Positions 53,539 to 62,844 of a stretch of 64,000 nucleotides of DNA are shown piece by piece. The number at the start of each line of letters is the position of its first letter. The first letter of the stretch is position 1. Both the position numbers and the translations under genes were made by a program. The notes below the pieces were generated by a model, which searched no databases, had not been told where the DNA came from, and was given only the letters and a program-made list of their open reading frames with translations. The stretch is from HGM11525 sp036307445 (GTDB lineage Bacteria; Bacillota; Clostridia; UBA1381). Location: positions 35,691-99,690 of the forward strand of contig JAXJXP010000025.1 of NCBI GenBank assembly GCA_036307445.1, written 5' to 3'.

Positions 53539-54534
53539 ATGTATTGGAAATCGGGAACTATACTGCTTTTAAGAGAGCCTGATTCATTAATGATTATGAG
53601 TAAGCGTGTAGCCAATAAATATAAGAGAAACAGACTTTGCGTTATGCTTGATGCACTCTACTGTTCTTATAAGTACGGCACATCATACTCTGAATATGAA
53701 GCATTGGATTTTATAAGCAGAACAGCAAAAAATAGAGCTACGTATGTAACTGTTTTCTGGCATTTGGAGAACTTAAAGAAATATAATCCTGCGCAGTATG
53801 GGGCGGTTTTTAGAAATAAGAGAGTTTTTAACGAGGTGTTCTTAAAATATACCAAAAAGAAATGGCTCGATTTAAGTGTAGCAACTGAACAAGAGATTAC
53901 TGATTTTCTGGATACTTATGAAAAGGTTGTTTTAAAAAATTCCGATGGTTGTTCAGGGAAACAGGTATTGGTAGTTGATGGAACCGAAACAAGCAGAGAG
54001 GAAATATTGAGCCTGATTCATAGCGGCAAGTATAATATGGTTGAAAACTGTATTATTAATGCTCCTGAGATGGCAAGCTTTAACCCCACTTCGTTAAATA
54101 CAATAAGAATTGTTACGGTACATTCGGAAAATACATTTAATATAGTGGGAGCATTTATACGTATAGGTGCAATTGGCTCAAGGGTTGATAATATTTCTAT
54201 GGGAGGCTCATCAGCAATTATTGATGTCTCAAGAGGTAGAATCATTACGCCATTCAGATGCAATGATTACAGGAGAATTGAGGGCACGCAGGATGGACGT
54301 AATGATGTTGGTTTTGAAATCCCATACTGGAAAGAAACTATCGAAATGCTAAAAGAAGCTGCCACGGTTGTTCCACAAGTGCATATTATTGGTTGGGATG
54401 TAGCGATTACCAAGGACGGGCCTGTACTTATTGAAGGTAATGAAAGCTTTGGTACATCAATAATGCAATACTATTATTCTGCTGATGAGGATGGAATAAA
54501 AGAAAGAATGCAGGAAATGATTGATAAGCTGTAA
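53539..54534 (+). CDS. Sugar-transfer-associated ATP-grasp protein
   Basis: A 331-residue protein with the ATP-grasp ST family pattern: VVLKNSDGCSGKQVLVVDG near residue 135, FNPTSLNTIRIVTV near residue 180 and VHIIGWDVAITKDGPVLIEGN near residue 283. Family members are found next to glycosyltransferases and hexapeptide acyltransferases, and their substrate is unknown. Confidence 0.85.
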   Translation: MYWKSGTILLLREPDSLMIMSKRVANKYKRNRLCVMLDALYCSYKYGTSYSEYEALDFISRTAKNRATYVTVFWHLENLKKYNPAQYGAVFRNKRVFNEVFLKYTKKKWLDLSVATEQEITDFLDTYEKVVLKNSDGCSGKQVLVVDGTETSREEILSLIHSGKYNMVENCIINAPEMASFNPTSLNTIRIVTVHSENTFNIVGAFIRIGAIGSRVDNISMGGSSAIIDVSRGRIITPFRCNDYRRIEGTQDGRNDVGFEIPYWKETIEMLKEAATVVPQVHIIGWDVAITKDGPVLIEGNESFGTSIMQYYYSADEDGIKERMQEMIDKL

Positions 54535-54585
54535 TTAACTGTCGGTAATGAAATAATATAAGTGAATTAGGAGAGAATGTGTAAA

Positions 54586-56124
54586 ATGGGACAGCTGAGG
54601 AGTCGTTCGTACAATTTGACAAGGAATGTGGTTGTGTCTATAATTTCGCAGGTTATTATTCTTATTACATCTTTTGCAAACAGAACTGTCTTTATAAAGC
54701 TGTTGGGAGCGGAATACCTCGGTGTTGACGGATTATTTACAAGTATTTTGACAGTATTTTCACTTGCGGAACTTGGTATTGGAAATGCAATAATCTATAA
54801 TTTGTACAAGCCTATTGCAAATGACGATACAGATAAAGCAAGGCAATACCTGACACTTTATTCCAAGGCTTACAACATAATTATGGCTGTTATTTTCGCA
54901 GTCGGAGTTTTAATCATACCTTTTTTGAAGAATATAGTAAATCTTGATGCATTAAAGGCAGAAATAAATATATATTTGGTATACATTTTGTTCTTAGTCA
55001 ATACATTGTCGACGTATTTTCTGGCAAGCCGACAGGCTGTGTTGGTGGTAAATCAGCAACAAAGTGTTGTGTCGGTTATTCAAACAGCGGTAAAGGTTAC
55101 GGTTTTAGTAGTTGAAGCAATTGTCCTTTTTGTATTTAAGCAGTATTATCTTTACCTGATAATAAGAGTTGCAGGGAACTATGTTCAGTCGGTGATAATA
55201 AGTGTTATTGCGAAGAAAAGATACCCTCAGTTGTGCAAAAAAAGTGAAGAAAAATTGACACGTGAAGAAAAAACTGTTGTAGCCCAAAATGTCGGTGCCC
55301 TGTTTATTAAACGCGTTGGCGGAGTTGTTCTTTCATCCACGGACAATATTATAATCAATGGCTTTATAAGTACGGTTATGGTTGGTATATACTCCAACTA
55401 CACTATGATTGTAACAGCTGTTAGAACTATTACAGTAAATATGTTTTCGGCAATGACCGCTACGATAGGAAACTTTGTCGCAAGCAAGGATATTGAAGAG
55501 GTGGAAAAGCTATTCCGTATCTATACATTTGGGGTATATCTGATATACGGTGCTTGCAGTATTTGCCTATATGTACTGACAAACAGGTTTATTACTGTTT
55601 TGTGGGGAACAGATTATCTTCTCCCGATATATGTTTTGCTGGTAATTGTCTTAGATTATTTTCTCTACGGTTTTCAACTGGCAATAAACATATTCCGTGA
55701 TACAACAGGAAACTTTGTGCAGGGAAAATACCGCTCGCTTGTTTCGGCTGGTGCGAATGTAATATTTTCACTAGTGCTGGTAAAGTCTTTGGGAATATTC
55801 GGTGTAATTCTCGCGACGGTAATTTCGAGAGTTTGTATCTCTGCGTGGTATGACCCGTATATTCTCTATAAAAAATTCTTTAATCAAAGTGTTGCAAGGT
55901 ATTATATAAGAGTTCTTGTATATTTGGCGATAGTATTTGGGTTGGCAATTGTAGCGGACCTTACGGCTGGAATGCTGTGCGGAGGAATTTTGGGACTGCT
56001 TCTCTGTATTCCGATTTGTGGAGTTTGCGTGATATTGCTTGTGTTGCCGTTCGTTGGGACGTACGAATTTAAATATATTTATCAATATGCATCAAAAACC
56101 TTGGCTAAAGTGATAAAAAAGTAA
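54586..56124 (+). CDS. Oligosaccharide flippase (Wzx family)
   Basis: A 512-residue integral membrane protein with about 12-14 helices and the MOP-superfamily N-terminus (SRSYNLTRNVVVSIISQVII), then FANRTVFIKLLGAEYLGVDG. It moves lipid-linked repeat units across the membrane. ATG 54586 is chosen, 11 bases from AGGAGAG; an in-frame ATG at 54577 is too close. Confidence 0.9.
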   Translation: MGQLRSRSYNLTRNVVVSIISQVIILITSFANRTVFIKLLGAEYLGVDGLFTSILTVFSLAELGIGNAIIYNLYKPIANDDTDKARQYLTLYSKAYNIIMAVIFAVGVLIIPFLKNIVNLDALKAEINIYLVYILFLVNTLSTYFLASRQAVLVVNQQQSVVSVIQTAVKVTVLVVEAIVLFVFKQYYLYLIIRVAGNYVQSVIISVIAKKRYPQLCKKSEEKLTREEKTVVAQNVGALFIKRVGGVVLSSTDNIIINGFISTVMVGIYSNYTMIVTAVRTITVNMFSAMTATIGNFVASKDIEEVEKLFRIYTFGVYLIYGACSICLYVLTNRFITVLWGTDYLLPIYVLLVIVLDYFLYGFQLAINIFRDTTGNFVQGKYRSLVSAGANVIFSLVLVKSLGIFGVILATVISRVCISAWYDPYILYKKFFNQSVARYYIRVLVYLAIVFGLAIVADLTAGMLCGGILGLLLCIPICGVCVILLVLPFVGTYEFKYIYQYASKTLAKVIKK

Positions 56125-56166
56125 ACTTGTGCTTTTTCTGCACCGATATATTTAGGAGGAATTAAT

Positions 56167-57387
56167 ATGATTAACGTAATTGGACTTGGTTACATAGGAC
56201 TGCCTACATCGTTGATGTTTGCGTCAAGAGGGGTAGAGGTTGTTGGTACAGATTACAACAAGGAGCTCGTAGACGAGCTTAATGCCGGCAGGACAACCTT
56301 TGAAGAGGAAGGTTTAGACGAATTGTTTGAAGAGGCGGTAGCAAAAGGAATAAAATTCTCTACTGAATACCAGACTACCGATACCTATATTGTAGCAGTT
56401 CCAACACCGTATGATGCAGACAGCAAAAAGATTGATGCTGGTTATGTTGTATCTGCTATGAAGAGTGTAATGCAGGTTTGCCCAAAGGGTGCAACTGTTG
56501 TAGTAGAGTCAACGGTTTCTCCCGGTACAATTGACAAATTTGTAAGACCTGTTATCGAGGAAAACGGATTTGTAATCGGCAAGGATATAAATCTTGTACA
56601 CGCACCGGAGCGTATAATCCCCGGCAATATGGTGTATGAGCTTGAATATAATTCCAGAACAATCGGTGCTGATGATAGGGCGATCGGCGAGAAAATCAAG
56701 TCGCTTTATTCTGCTTTTTGTAAAGGCGAGATTGTTGTAACCGATATAAGAACAGCAGAAATGACGAAGGTAGTGGAAAACACCTTCCGTGATATTAATA
56801 TTGCATATGCAAATGAGCTGGCAAAAATCTGCCGCAGTGATAATATGGATGTATATGAAATTATCCGTATTGCAAACAAGCATCCGAGAGTAAATATACT
56901 TCAGCCGGGTCCTGGCGTCGGCGGACACTGCATTTCAGTTGACCCGTGGTTTTTAGTGGGAGATTATCCCGGTCTTGCTAATATTATTCTTGCAGCAAGA
57001 AAGATAAATGATTCTATGCCGGATTTCGTGCTTGAAAGAATTCATACCATTATGGAGGAAAACGGAATAAAGGATGTATCTCGTGTCGGTTTGTACGGTC
57101 TGACATACAAGGAAGACGTTGATGACGTGAGAGAAAGTCCTACACTTCAGCTTCTTGAAAGTATGAAAAAGCATCTTGCGAGCGGAATTAAGGTTTATGA
57201 TCCATGGGTAAAAAGAGATATAGTTGATAATCAGTATCATGATTTTGACCGTTTCCTCGCTGATGTTGATTTGGTGGTTATTATGGTTGGACATACCCAG
57301 ATAAAGGAGCAAATGGACAGGCTCGATGGAAAAATTGTTCTGGACACAAGACATATCTGTAACAGAGAAAATACATACACGCTGTAA
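56167..57387 (+). CDS. wecC: UDP-N-acetyl-D-mannosamine dehydrogenase
   Basis: A 406-residue nucleotide-sugar dehydrogenase with the NAD loop VIGLGYIGLPTSLMFASRG, the PTPYDADSKKID region, and catalytic Cys255 in PGVGGHCISVDPWFLVGDYP. It oxidises UDP-ManNAc to UDP-ManNAcA. The matching UDP-GlcNAc 2-epimerase could be the gene at 60785-61927 or lie elsewhere. Confidence 0.88.
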   Translation: MINVIGLGYIGLPTSLMFASRGVEVVGTDYNKELVDELNAGRTTFEEEGLDELFEEAVAKGIKFSTEYQTTDTYIVAVPTPYDADSKKIDAGYVVSAMKSVMQVCPKGATVVVESTVSPGTIDKFVRPVIEENGFVIGKDINLVHAPERIIPGNMVYELEYNSRTIGADDRAIGEKIKSLYSAFCKGEIVVTDIRTAEMTKVVENTFRDINIAYANELAKICRSDNMDVYEIIRIANKHPRVNILQPGPGVGGHCISVDPWFLVGDYPGLANIILAARKINDSMPDFVLERIHTIMEENGIKDVSRVGLYGLTYKEDVDDVRESPTLQLLESMKKHLASGIKVYDPWVKRDIVDNQYHDFDRFLADVDLVVIMVGHTQIKEQMDRLDGKIVLDTRHICNRENTYTL

Positions 57388-57405
57388 AATTCGGAGGCAA
57401 ATACT

Positions 57406-58446
57406 ATGTTTAAAGATAAGACATTACTGATAACCGGCGGAACCGGTTCATTTGGAAATGCTGTACTAAACCGTTTTCTGGATACTGATATAGGTGAAAT
57501 TCGTATCTTCTCGCGTGATGAGAAAAAGCAGGATGATATGCGGCATGAATATCAGGTCAAATACCCCAATCAGTTCCATAAACTTAAGTTTTATATTGGC
57601 GATGTCCGTGATATTGCGAGTGTAAAAAATGCAATGCATGGTGTTGACTACATATTCCATGCTGCAGCACTAAAGCAGGTGCCGTCATGTGAGTTTTTTC
57701 CGATAGAGGCAGTTAAGACGAACGTATTCGGCTCAGAAAATGTGCTTACAGCTGCAATTGAGGCAGGTGTAAAGTCTGTAATCTGCCTTTCTACCGATAA
57801 GGCTGCATATCCGGTAAACGCGATGGGCACATCCAAGGCTATGATGGAAAAGGTTGTTGTAGCAAAAAGCAGGACAGTAAATCCTCAAAAAACAAAAATA
57901 TGCTGCACACGTTACGGCAATGTTATGTGCTCAAGAGGCAGCGTGATACCTCTTTGGATAGAACAGATTAAAGCCGGAAATCCGATTACAATAACTGAGC
58001 CTAATATGACAAGATTTATTATGTCATTAGATGAAGCTGTTGATTTGGTGTTATTTGCCTTTGAAAACGGCGTCAACGGCGATATCCTTGTTCAAAAAGC
58101 GCCTGCATGTACAATTGAGGTGCTTGCCAATGCGGTAAAGGAGTTATTTGATAGGGAAAATAAAACGGAAATAAAGGTAATTGGAATCCGCCACGGCGAG
58201 AAAATGTATGAGACACTTCTGACAAACGAGGAGTGTGCCAATGCAACAGATATGGGCGATTTTTACCGTGTTCCATGTGATAAGCGAGACCTAAATTACG
58301 ACAAGTATTTCCATGAGGGAGACGAAAACCGTAATCCACTCACAGAATTTAACTCAAGCAATACAGAAATGCTGTCTGTTGAGCAGGTAAAGCAAAAGCT
58401 GCTATCGCTTGATTACATACAGGATGTATTAAAAATGGAGAATTAG
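57406..58446 (+). CDS. capE: UDP-N-acetylglucosamine 4,6-dehydratase, CapE type
   Basis: A 346-residue SDR with the NAD loop TGGTGSFGNAVLNRF and active site LSTDKAAYPVNAMGTSKAM. The NAMG form, with Met replacing the usual Tyr, marks the CapE/WbjB inverting type, which makes the first intermediate of UDP-L-FucNAc. CapF and CapG are nearby in the same order. Confidence 0.9.
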   Translation: MFKDKTLLITGGTGSFGNAVLNRFLDTDIGEIRIFSRDEKKQDDMRHEYQVKYPNQFHKLKFYIGDVRDIASVKNAMHGVDYIFHAAALKQVPSCEFFPIEAVKTNVFGSENVLTAAIEAGVKSVICLSTDKAAYPVNAMGTSKAMMEKVVVAKSRTVNPQKTKICCTRYGNVMCSRGSVIPLWIEQIKAGNPITITEPNMTRFIMSLDEAVDLVLFAFENGVNGDILVQKAPACTIEVLANAVKELFDRENKTEIKVIGIRHGEKMYETLLTNEECANATDMGDFYRVPCDKRDLNYDKYFHEGDENRNPLTEFNSSNTEMLSVEQVKQKLLSLDYIQDVLKMEN

Positions 58447-58450
58447 TAGA

Positions 58451-59635
58451 ATGAATGTTTTTCAAAAGGATATTATTGCATTAATAAAAGCTGGTATTGA
58501 TGCTGAAAATATTGATTTGTCTTCTGAGTTTGACTGGGAGAAATGTCTTGAATTAACTACACGGCATAATATCATAACAATAATTTATTATGCTGTTATG
58601 AATGCACAATTGACTGTTCCGGAAGATATAATGAATAGAATTACAAATGCCTTTTTCAGCAATGTAATAATTAATGAAAGACAATTGTATTCCTTAGAGG
58701 AAATTAAAAGCAGATTCTTAGATAAGAAAATTGATTTTGTACTACTCAAAGGCTCGCATCTGAAATTTCTGTATCCGAAAACTGAACTCAGAAGAATGGG
58801 CGATGCAGATATTTTAATTAAAATGGAGCAATATGACGCAATAAAAGAAATACTGCTCGAGCTAGGTTTTGCAGAATTAAGGGACGAGGACCCTGAGATT
58901 ATATGGAACTCAAAGAGTTTACATCTGGAGCTTCACAGAAGTCTTTATGCAAAAAGAAATGCTGATTTGTATGACTATTTTGGCACTGGCTGGGATTTTG
59001 CAAAGGACTTTGATGCAAGCAATGGCTATGTATTTACAAAGGAATATGAATATTTGTACATGTTTACACACTTTGCAAAGCATTTTCGTAATGGTGGTAT
59101 CGGGCTCATTCATATGATTGATTTGTGGATATACAAAAGAACTAATCAGGATTTGGACGAGCAGTTTGTTAAAAAAGAGCTTGAAAAACTGGATATGACA
59201 GAATTCTATGACAATATCTGGCATACATTGAATGTCTGGTTTGATGAACAACCCGAAACGGAAAAAAGTAACGTGATTACAGAATGGATTTTTAACAGCG
59301 GCTCTTATGGAACATACGAGGCTCATGTTTTGTCAAAAGCTTTAAAAAAGACTGAAGCTGATACATCGAACAATAATGCTAAAGGGAAATTGTTGAAGGA
59401 ATATCTGTTTCCGCCTCGGTACACAATGTACAACAAGTATACGTTTTTGAGAAAGGTACCATTTTTGTTGCCTGTGATGTATATTTGGAGAATAGTATAT
59501 ACGGTGTTATTTTCGTGGAATAAAGTAGAAAAAAAGAAAAACAATTTGAAACTGTCGAGTGACGACAATATAAAAAACCATAAGGAATTTATGGAAAATA
59601 TCGGAATTAGATTTAGTAATAAAGGGGACAGATGA
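58451..59635 (+). CDS. Nucleotidyltransferase family protein (NTP_transf_5)
   Basis: A 394-residue protein. The nucleotidyltransferase core contains FVLLKGSHLKFLYP and RRMGDADILIKM with the D-x-D metal motif near residue 117. The C-terminal part has TMYNKYTFLRKVPFLLP and may touch the membrane. The family (uncharacterised nucleotidyltransferase PF14907) is common in polysaccharide operons. It separates capE from capF and overlaps capF by four bases. Confidence 0.8.
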   Translation: MNVFQKDIIALIKAGIDAENIDLSSEFDWEKCLELTTRHNIITIIYYAVMNAQLTVPEDIMNRITNAFFSNVIINERQLYSLEEIKSRFLDKKIDFVLLKGSHLKFLYPKTELRRMGDADILIKMEQYDAIKEILLELGFAELRDEDPEIIWNSKSLHLELHRSLYAKRNADLYDYFGTGWDFAKDFDASNGYVFTKEYEYLYMFTHFAKHFRNGGIGLIHMIDLWIYKRTNQDLDEQFVKKELEKLDMTEFYDNIWHTLNVWFDEQPETEKSNVITEWIFNSGSYGTYEAHVLSKALKKTEADTSNNNAKGKLLKEYLFPPRYTMYNKYTFLRKVPFLLPVMYIWRIVYTVLFSWNKVEKKKNNLKLSSDDNIKNHKEFMENIGIRFSNKGDR

Positions 59636-60792
59636 TGAAAATTCTTGTTACCGGGGCAAAGGGCTTTGTAGGCAGAAACTTGGTGGAAACCCTCAAAAAT
59701 ATTAAGAATGGTAAAGATAAAAGCCGAGGTGTTGACAGTAACATAGAGATATTTGAGTTTGACATAGATACACCTGATGAGTACCTTGAGGAATACGCCC
59801 AAAAAGCTGATTTTGTATACCATCTTGCCGGTGTGAACAGACCCAAAGAGGAAAAAGAGTTTATGGAGGGAAACTTTGGGTTTACGTCCAAGCTTCTTGA
59901 TGTACTTAAAAAATATAACAATAAAGCACCTGTGCTGATTACATCGTCAATTCAGGCGGCACTTGACAATCCGTACGGCAAGTCGAAAAAAGCGGGCGAG
60001 GATTTGATGTTTGAATATGGCAAAGAAAACGGAGTAAATGTACTTGTATATCGATTGCCTAATGTGTTTGGCAAATGGTGCAGACCGAACTATAACAGTG
60101 CGGTTGCAACCTTCTGTCATAACATAGCACACGACCTGCCAATCACCGTTAATGACCGTGAGCATATGATGACACTCGTGTATATTGATGATGTTGTTGA
60201 CGAAATGATAAATGCACTTACCGGAAGAGAAAACAAGGACGGAAATTGTTGTAAGGTGCCGGTTGAGCATAATATAAAGCTTGGAGAGATTGCTGACCTT
60301 TTGTATAGCTTTAAGGAAAGCCGTGAAACAAAGATGATACCAGATATGACTGAGGGCAGCTTTTCAAAAAAGCTGTATTCAACATATCTTTCATATCTTG
60401 ATATGGATAACTTTTCATATAAGCTCAAAATGAATGTTGATGACAGGGGCAGCTTTACCGAGATATTGAGGACACTTAATGCAGGGCAGTTTAGTGTCAA
60501 TATATCTAAGCCGGGTATAACCAAAGGTCAGCATTGGCACAACACTAAGAACGAAAAGTTTGTTGTTGTGAGCGGCCGTGGGCTTATCCAGCTTAGAAAA
60601 ATCGGCACAGATGAAGTGGTAAACTACGAAGTGAGCGGTGATGAAATTACTGTTGTTGATATGATACCCGGTTATACGCATAATATAATAAACCTTTCCG
60701 ATACAGAGGATTTGGTAACATTTATGTGGTGCAATGAATGCTTTAATCCGGATAAACCGGATACATATTTTGAGGAGGTAGCAAATGTCTAA
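59632..60792 (+). CDS. capF: CapF family bifunctional enzyme of UDP-FucNAc synthesis
   Basis: A 386-residue protein. An N-terminal SDR domain (KILVTGAKGFVGRNLVETL) is joined to a C-terminal cupin with GITKGQHWHNTKNEKFVVVS metal ligands and YTHNIINLSDTE. CapF epimerises and reduces the CapE product. The start overlaps the previous gene; ATG 59632 and ATG 59635 are both possible. Confidence 0.92.
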   Translation: MMKILVTGAKGFVGRNLVETLKNIKNGKDKSRGVDSNIEIFEFDIDTPDEYLEEYAQKADFVYHLAGVNRPKEEKEFMEGNFGFTSKLLDVLKKYNNKAPVLITSSIQAALDNPYGKSKKAGEDLMFEYGKENGVNVLVYRLPNVFGKWCRPNYNSAVATFCHNIAHDLPITVNDREHMMTLVYIDDVVDEMINALTGRENKDGNCCKVPVEHNIKLGEIADLLYSFKESRETKMIPDMTEGSFSKKLYSTYLSYLDMDNFSYKLKMNVDDRGSFTEILRTLNAGQFSVNISKPGITKGQHWHNTKNEKFVVVSGRGLIQLRKIGTDEVVNYEVSGDEITVVDMIPGYTHNIINLSDTEDLVTFMWCNECFNPDKPDTYFEEVANV

Positions 60793-61927
60793 GCTTAAAT
60801 TGATGACAATTATAGGAACACGTCCTGAGATAATAAGACTCAGTGCTTGCATTAAGGCGTGTGATAAATACTTTGACCAGATATTAGTACATACAGGTCA
60901 AAACTGGGACTATACCTTAAATCAGGTGTTCTTTGACGATTTAGGTCTTCGTGCGCCCGATTATTACCTTGATGCAGTTGGGGATAATCTCGGACAGACG
61001 ATGGGTAATATTATTGCAAAATCGTATGAACTTATGGAGGAGATAAAGCCTGATGCGGTGTTTGTGCTAGGCGATACTAATTCTTGTCTTTCTGTAATCG
61101 GTGCAAAAAGACTGCATATTCCGATATTTCATATGGAAGCAGGTAACCGTTGCTTTGACGAATGCTTGCCTGAGGAAACAAACAGAAGAATAGTTGATAT
61201 AATTTCTGATGTAAATATGTGCTATTCCGAGCATGCAAGAAGATACTTAAACGCATCTTCAGTTGCAAAGGAGCGCACATATGTTGTCGGTTCACCGATG
61301 GCAGAAGTTCTTGCAAATAATCTTGACAGCATAAAAGTAAGTAACATTCTGGATAAGCTTGGTCTTCAAAAGGGTAAGTATATATTGCTTTCGGCACACA
61401 GGGAAGAAAACATAGATACAGAAGAAAACTTCTTCAGTCTTATGAATGCGGTAAATGCAATGGCAGAAAAGTACGATATGCCGATACTTTATTCTTGTCA
61501 TCCAAGAAGTAAGAAGTTTATTGATGCAAGAGGATTTAAGTTTGATAAGAGAGTTATACAGCACGCACCTCTTGGATTTCACGACTACAATAATCTGCAA
61601 ATGAATGCTTTTGCGGTTGTATCCGATAGTGGAACTTTGCCTGAGGAATCAAGCTTTTTCCTTTCAATAGGAAGTCCGATACCCGCTGTATGCATAAGAA
61701 CAAGTACAGAACGGCCTGAGGCTCTTGACAAGGGTAATTTTATATTAGCTGGAATTACAACAGAGCAGGTATTGCAGGCAGTAGATGTTGCTGTTGAGAT
61801 GAACAAAAATGGCGATTTGGGTATTCCTGTTCCTAACTATGTCGATGAGAATGTATCCACAAAGGTAGTAAAGCTTATTCAAAGCTATACTGGTGTAGTA
61901 AATAAGATGGTTTGGAGAAAGAAATGA
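60785..61927 (+). CDS. capG: UDP-N-acetyl-L-fucosamine synthase / UDP-GlcNAc 2-epimerase family, CapG type
   Basis: A 380-residue epimerase with MTIIGTRPEIIRLSACIKA, VFVLGDTNSCLSVIGAKR, IPIFHMEAGNRCFDE and LLSAHREENIDTEENF. By position after capF it should catalyse the final step to UDP-L-FucNAc. Relatives instead make UDP-ManNAc, and a wecC-like gene is in the operon, so its exact role should be read with that in mind. Overlaps capF by eight bases. Confidence 0.87.
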   Translation: MSKLKLMTIIGTRPEIIRLSACIKACDKYFDQILVHTGQNWDYTLNQVFFDDLGLRAPDYYLDAVGDNLGQTMGNIIAKSYELMEEIKPDAVFVLGDTNSCLSVIGAKRLHIPIFHMEAGNRCFDECLPEETNRRIVDIISDVNMCYSEHARRYLNASSVAKERTYVVGSPMAEVLANNLDSIKVSNILDKLGLQKGKYILLSAHREENIDTEENFFSLMNAVNAMAEKYDMPILYSCHPRSKKFIDARGFKFDKRVIQHAPLGFHDYNNLQMNAFAVVSDSGTLPEESSFFLSIGSPIPAVCIRTSTERPEALDKGNFILAGITTEQVLQAVDVAVEMNKNGDLGIPVPNYVDENVSTKVVKLIQSYTGVVNKMVWRKK

Positions 61928-62004
61928 ATTATGATGTAACAGCAACCTAAATGTTAAAAATTATAAACGCTGTTATTAGTGGATATAGTAAAAATTGCAT
62001 TGTG

Positions 62005-62048
62005 AAAGCAGATTTTATTCTATTTTTAGAGTAAATCTGCTTTTTTTT
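62005..62048 (+). terminator. Terminator of the polysaccharide operon
   Basis: AAAGCAGATTTTATTCTA pairs with TAGAGTAAATCTGCTTT around a T-rich loop, followed by TTTTT. Confidence 0.85.
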
Positions 62049-62051
62049 ATA

Positions 62052-62083
62052 CAAAAAAAGCGGAACAAGCGTAACTTGTTCCG
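62052..62083 (-). terminator. Terminator of tRNA-Ser
   Basis: Minus strand CGGAACAAG-TTACG-CTTGTTCCG followed by CTTTTTTT. Confidence 0.9.
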
Positions 62084-62086
62084 ACG

Positions 62087-62176
62087 TGGAGGAGAGGAAG
62101 AGATTCGAACTCTCGAACGAGTTACCCCGTTACAGCATTTCCAATGCTGCGCCTTCGACCACTCGGCCACCTCTCC
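62087..62176 (-). tRNA. tRNA-Ser (anticodon GGA)
   Basis: 90 bases including encoded CCA. The acceptor GGAGAGG/CCTCTCC, anticodon stem CAGCA/TGCTG with loop TTGGAAA (anticodon GGA) and a long variable arm are clear. The discriminator base reads U (62090 on the plus strand is A); bacterial tRNA-Ser usually has G. Confidence 0.95.
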
Positions 62177-62193
62177 ATTTTAACAACTATGAC

Positions 62194-62222
62194 AGTATAA
62201 CACGAAAGTGAGTTTTTGTCAA
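62194..62222 (-). promoter_or_regulatory. Promoter of tRNA-Ser
   Basis: Minus strand TTGACA (62222-62217), 17 bases, TATACT (62199-62194). Confidence 0.9.
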
Positions 62223-62264
62223 TATTAAAATTTGTTTCTTTTATATTTTTTCTACTATTAAATA

Positions 62265-62293
62265 TTGAATATTCAAAAAGAATGTGATATACT
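62265..62293 (+). promoter_or_regulatory. Promoter of yqeG-aroE-aroK
   Basis: TTGAAT (62265-62270), 17 bases, TATACT (62288-62293). Confidence 0.75.
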
Positions 62294-62331
62294 GTATTTT
62301 AGATAAGTATGCGAATTAGGAGAAAAAAACA

Positions 62332-62844
62332 TTGTATAATAAATTTTATCCCGACTACAAATTTGACAGGGTTATGGATATTCCTGACAGCTTTTTTGAA
62401 AGAAATAATATAAAGTTTGCGGTACTTGATATTGACAATACTCTTGTACCTTACACATCTCCCTTGCCTGATGAGAATGCACGTCTGTTTCTCAATAGGC
62501 TTGAAGATATGGGCATTTCTTATATATTCGTTTCCAACAATCACGAGCAAAGAGTCAGACTGTTTTGTGATAAGCTTGATGGCAACGCAGAATATATATT
62601 TAATGCACGAAAGCCATTGGTCTTCAAAATAAAGCGTGCAATGCGCAGATTGGGCGCAGATAAAACAAACACAGTTTTAATTGGAGACCAGGTTTTTACT
62701 GATGTATATGCCGCAAACAGAGCAGGTATTCTGTCGGTTATGGTAAATCCGATTGAGGCAAAGGAAACCCCGTTCTTTGGCATGAAGAGGGCGATGGAAA
62801 GGGTAGTACTAAAAAACTATAAGGCAAAGGAATGGAACGAATGA
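62332..62844 (+). CDS. yqeG: YqeG family HAD IIIA-type phosphatase
   Basis: A 170-residue HAD phosphatase with the DxDxT motif in AVLDIDNTLVPYTSPLPD near residue 33, FVSNNHEQRV and GDQVFTDVYAANRAG. It is related to eukaryotic phosphatidylglycerophosphatases and belongs to a conserved Firmicutes group. TTG 62332 is the start, nine bases from AGGAG. It overlaps aroE by four bases. Confidence 0.9.
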   Translation: MYNKFYPDYKFDRVMDIPDSFFERNNIKFAVLDIDNTLVPYTSPLPDENARLFLNRLEDMGISYIFVSNNHEQRVRLFCDKLDGNAEYIFNARKPLVFKIKRAMRRLGADKTNTVLIGDQVFTDVYAANRAGILSVMVNPIEAKETPFFGMKRAMERVVLKNYKAKEWNE

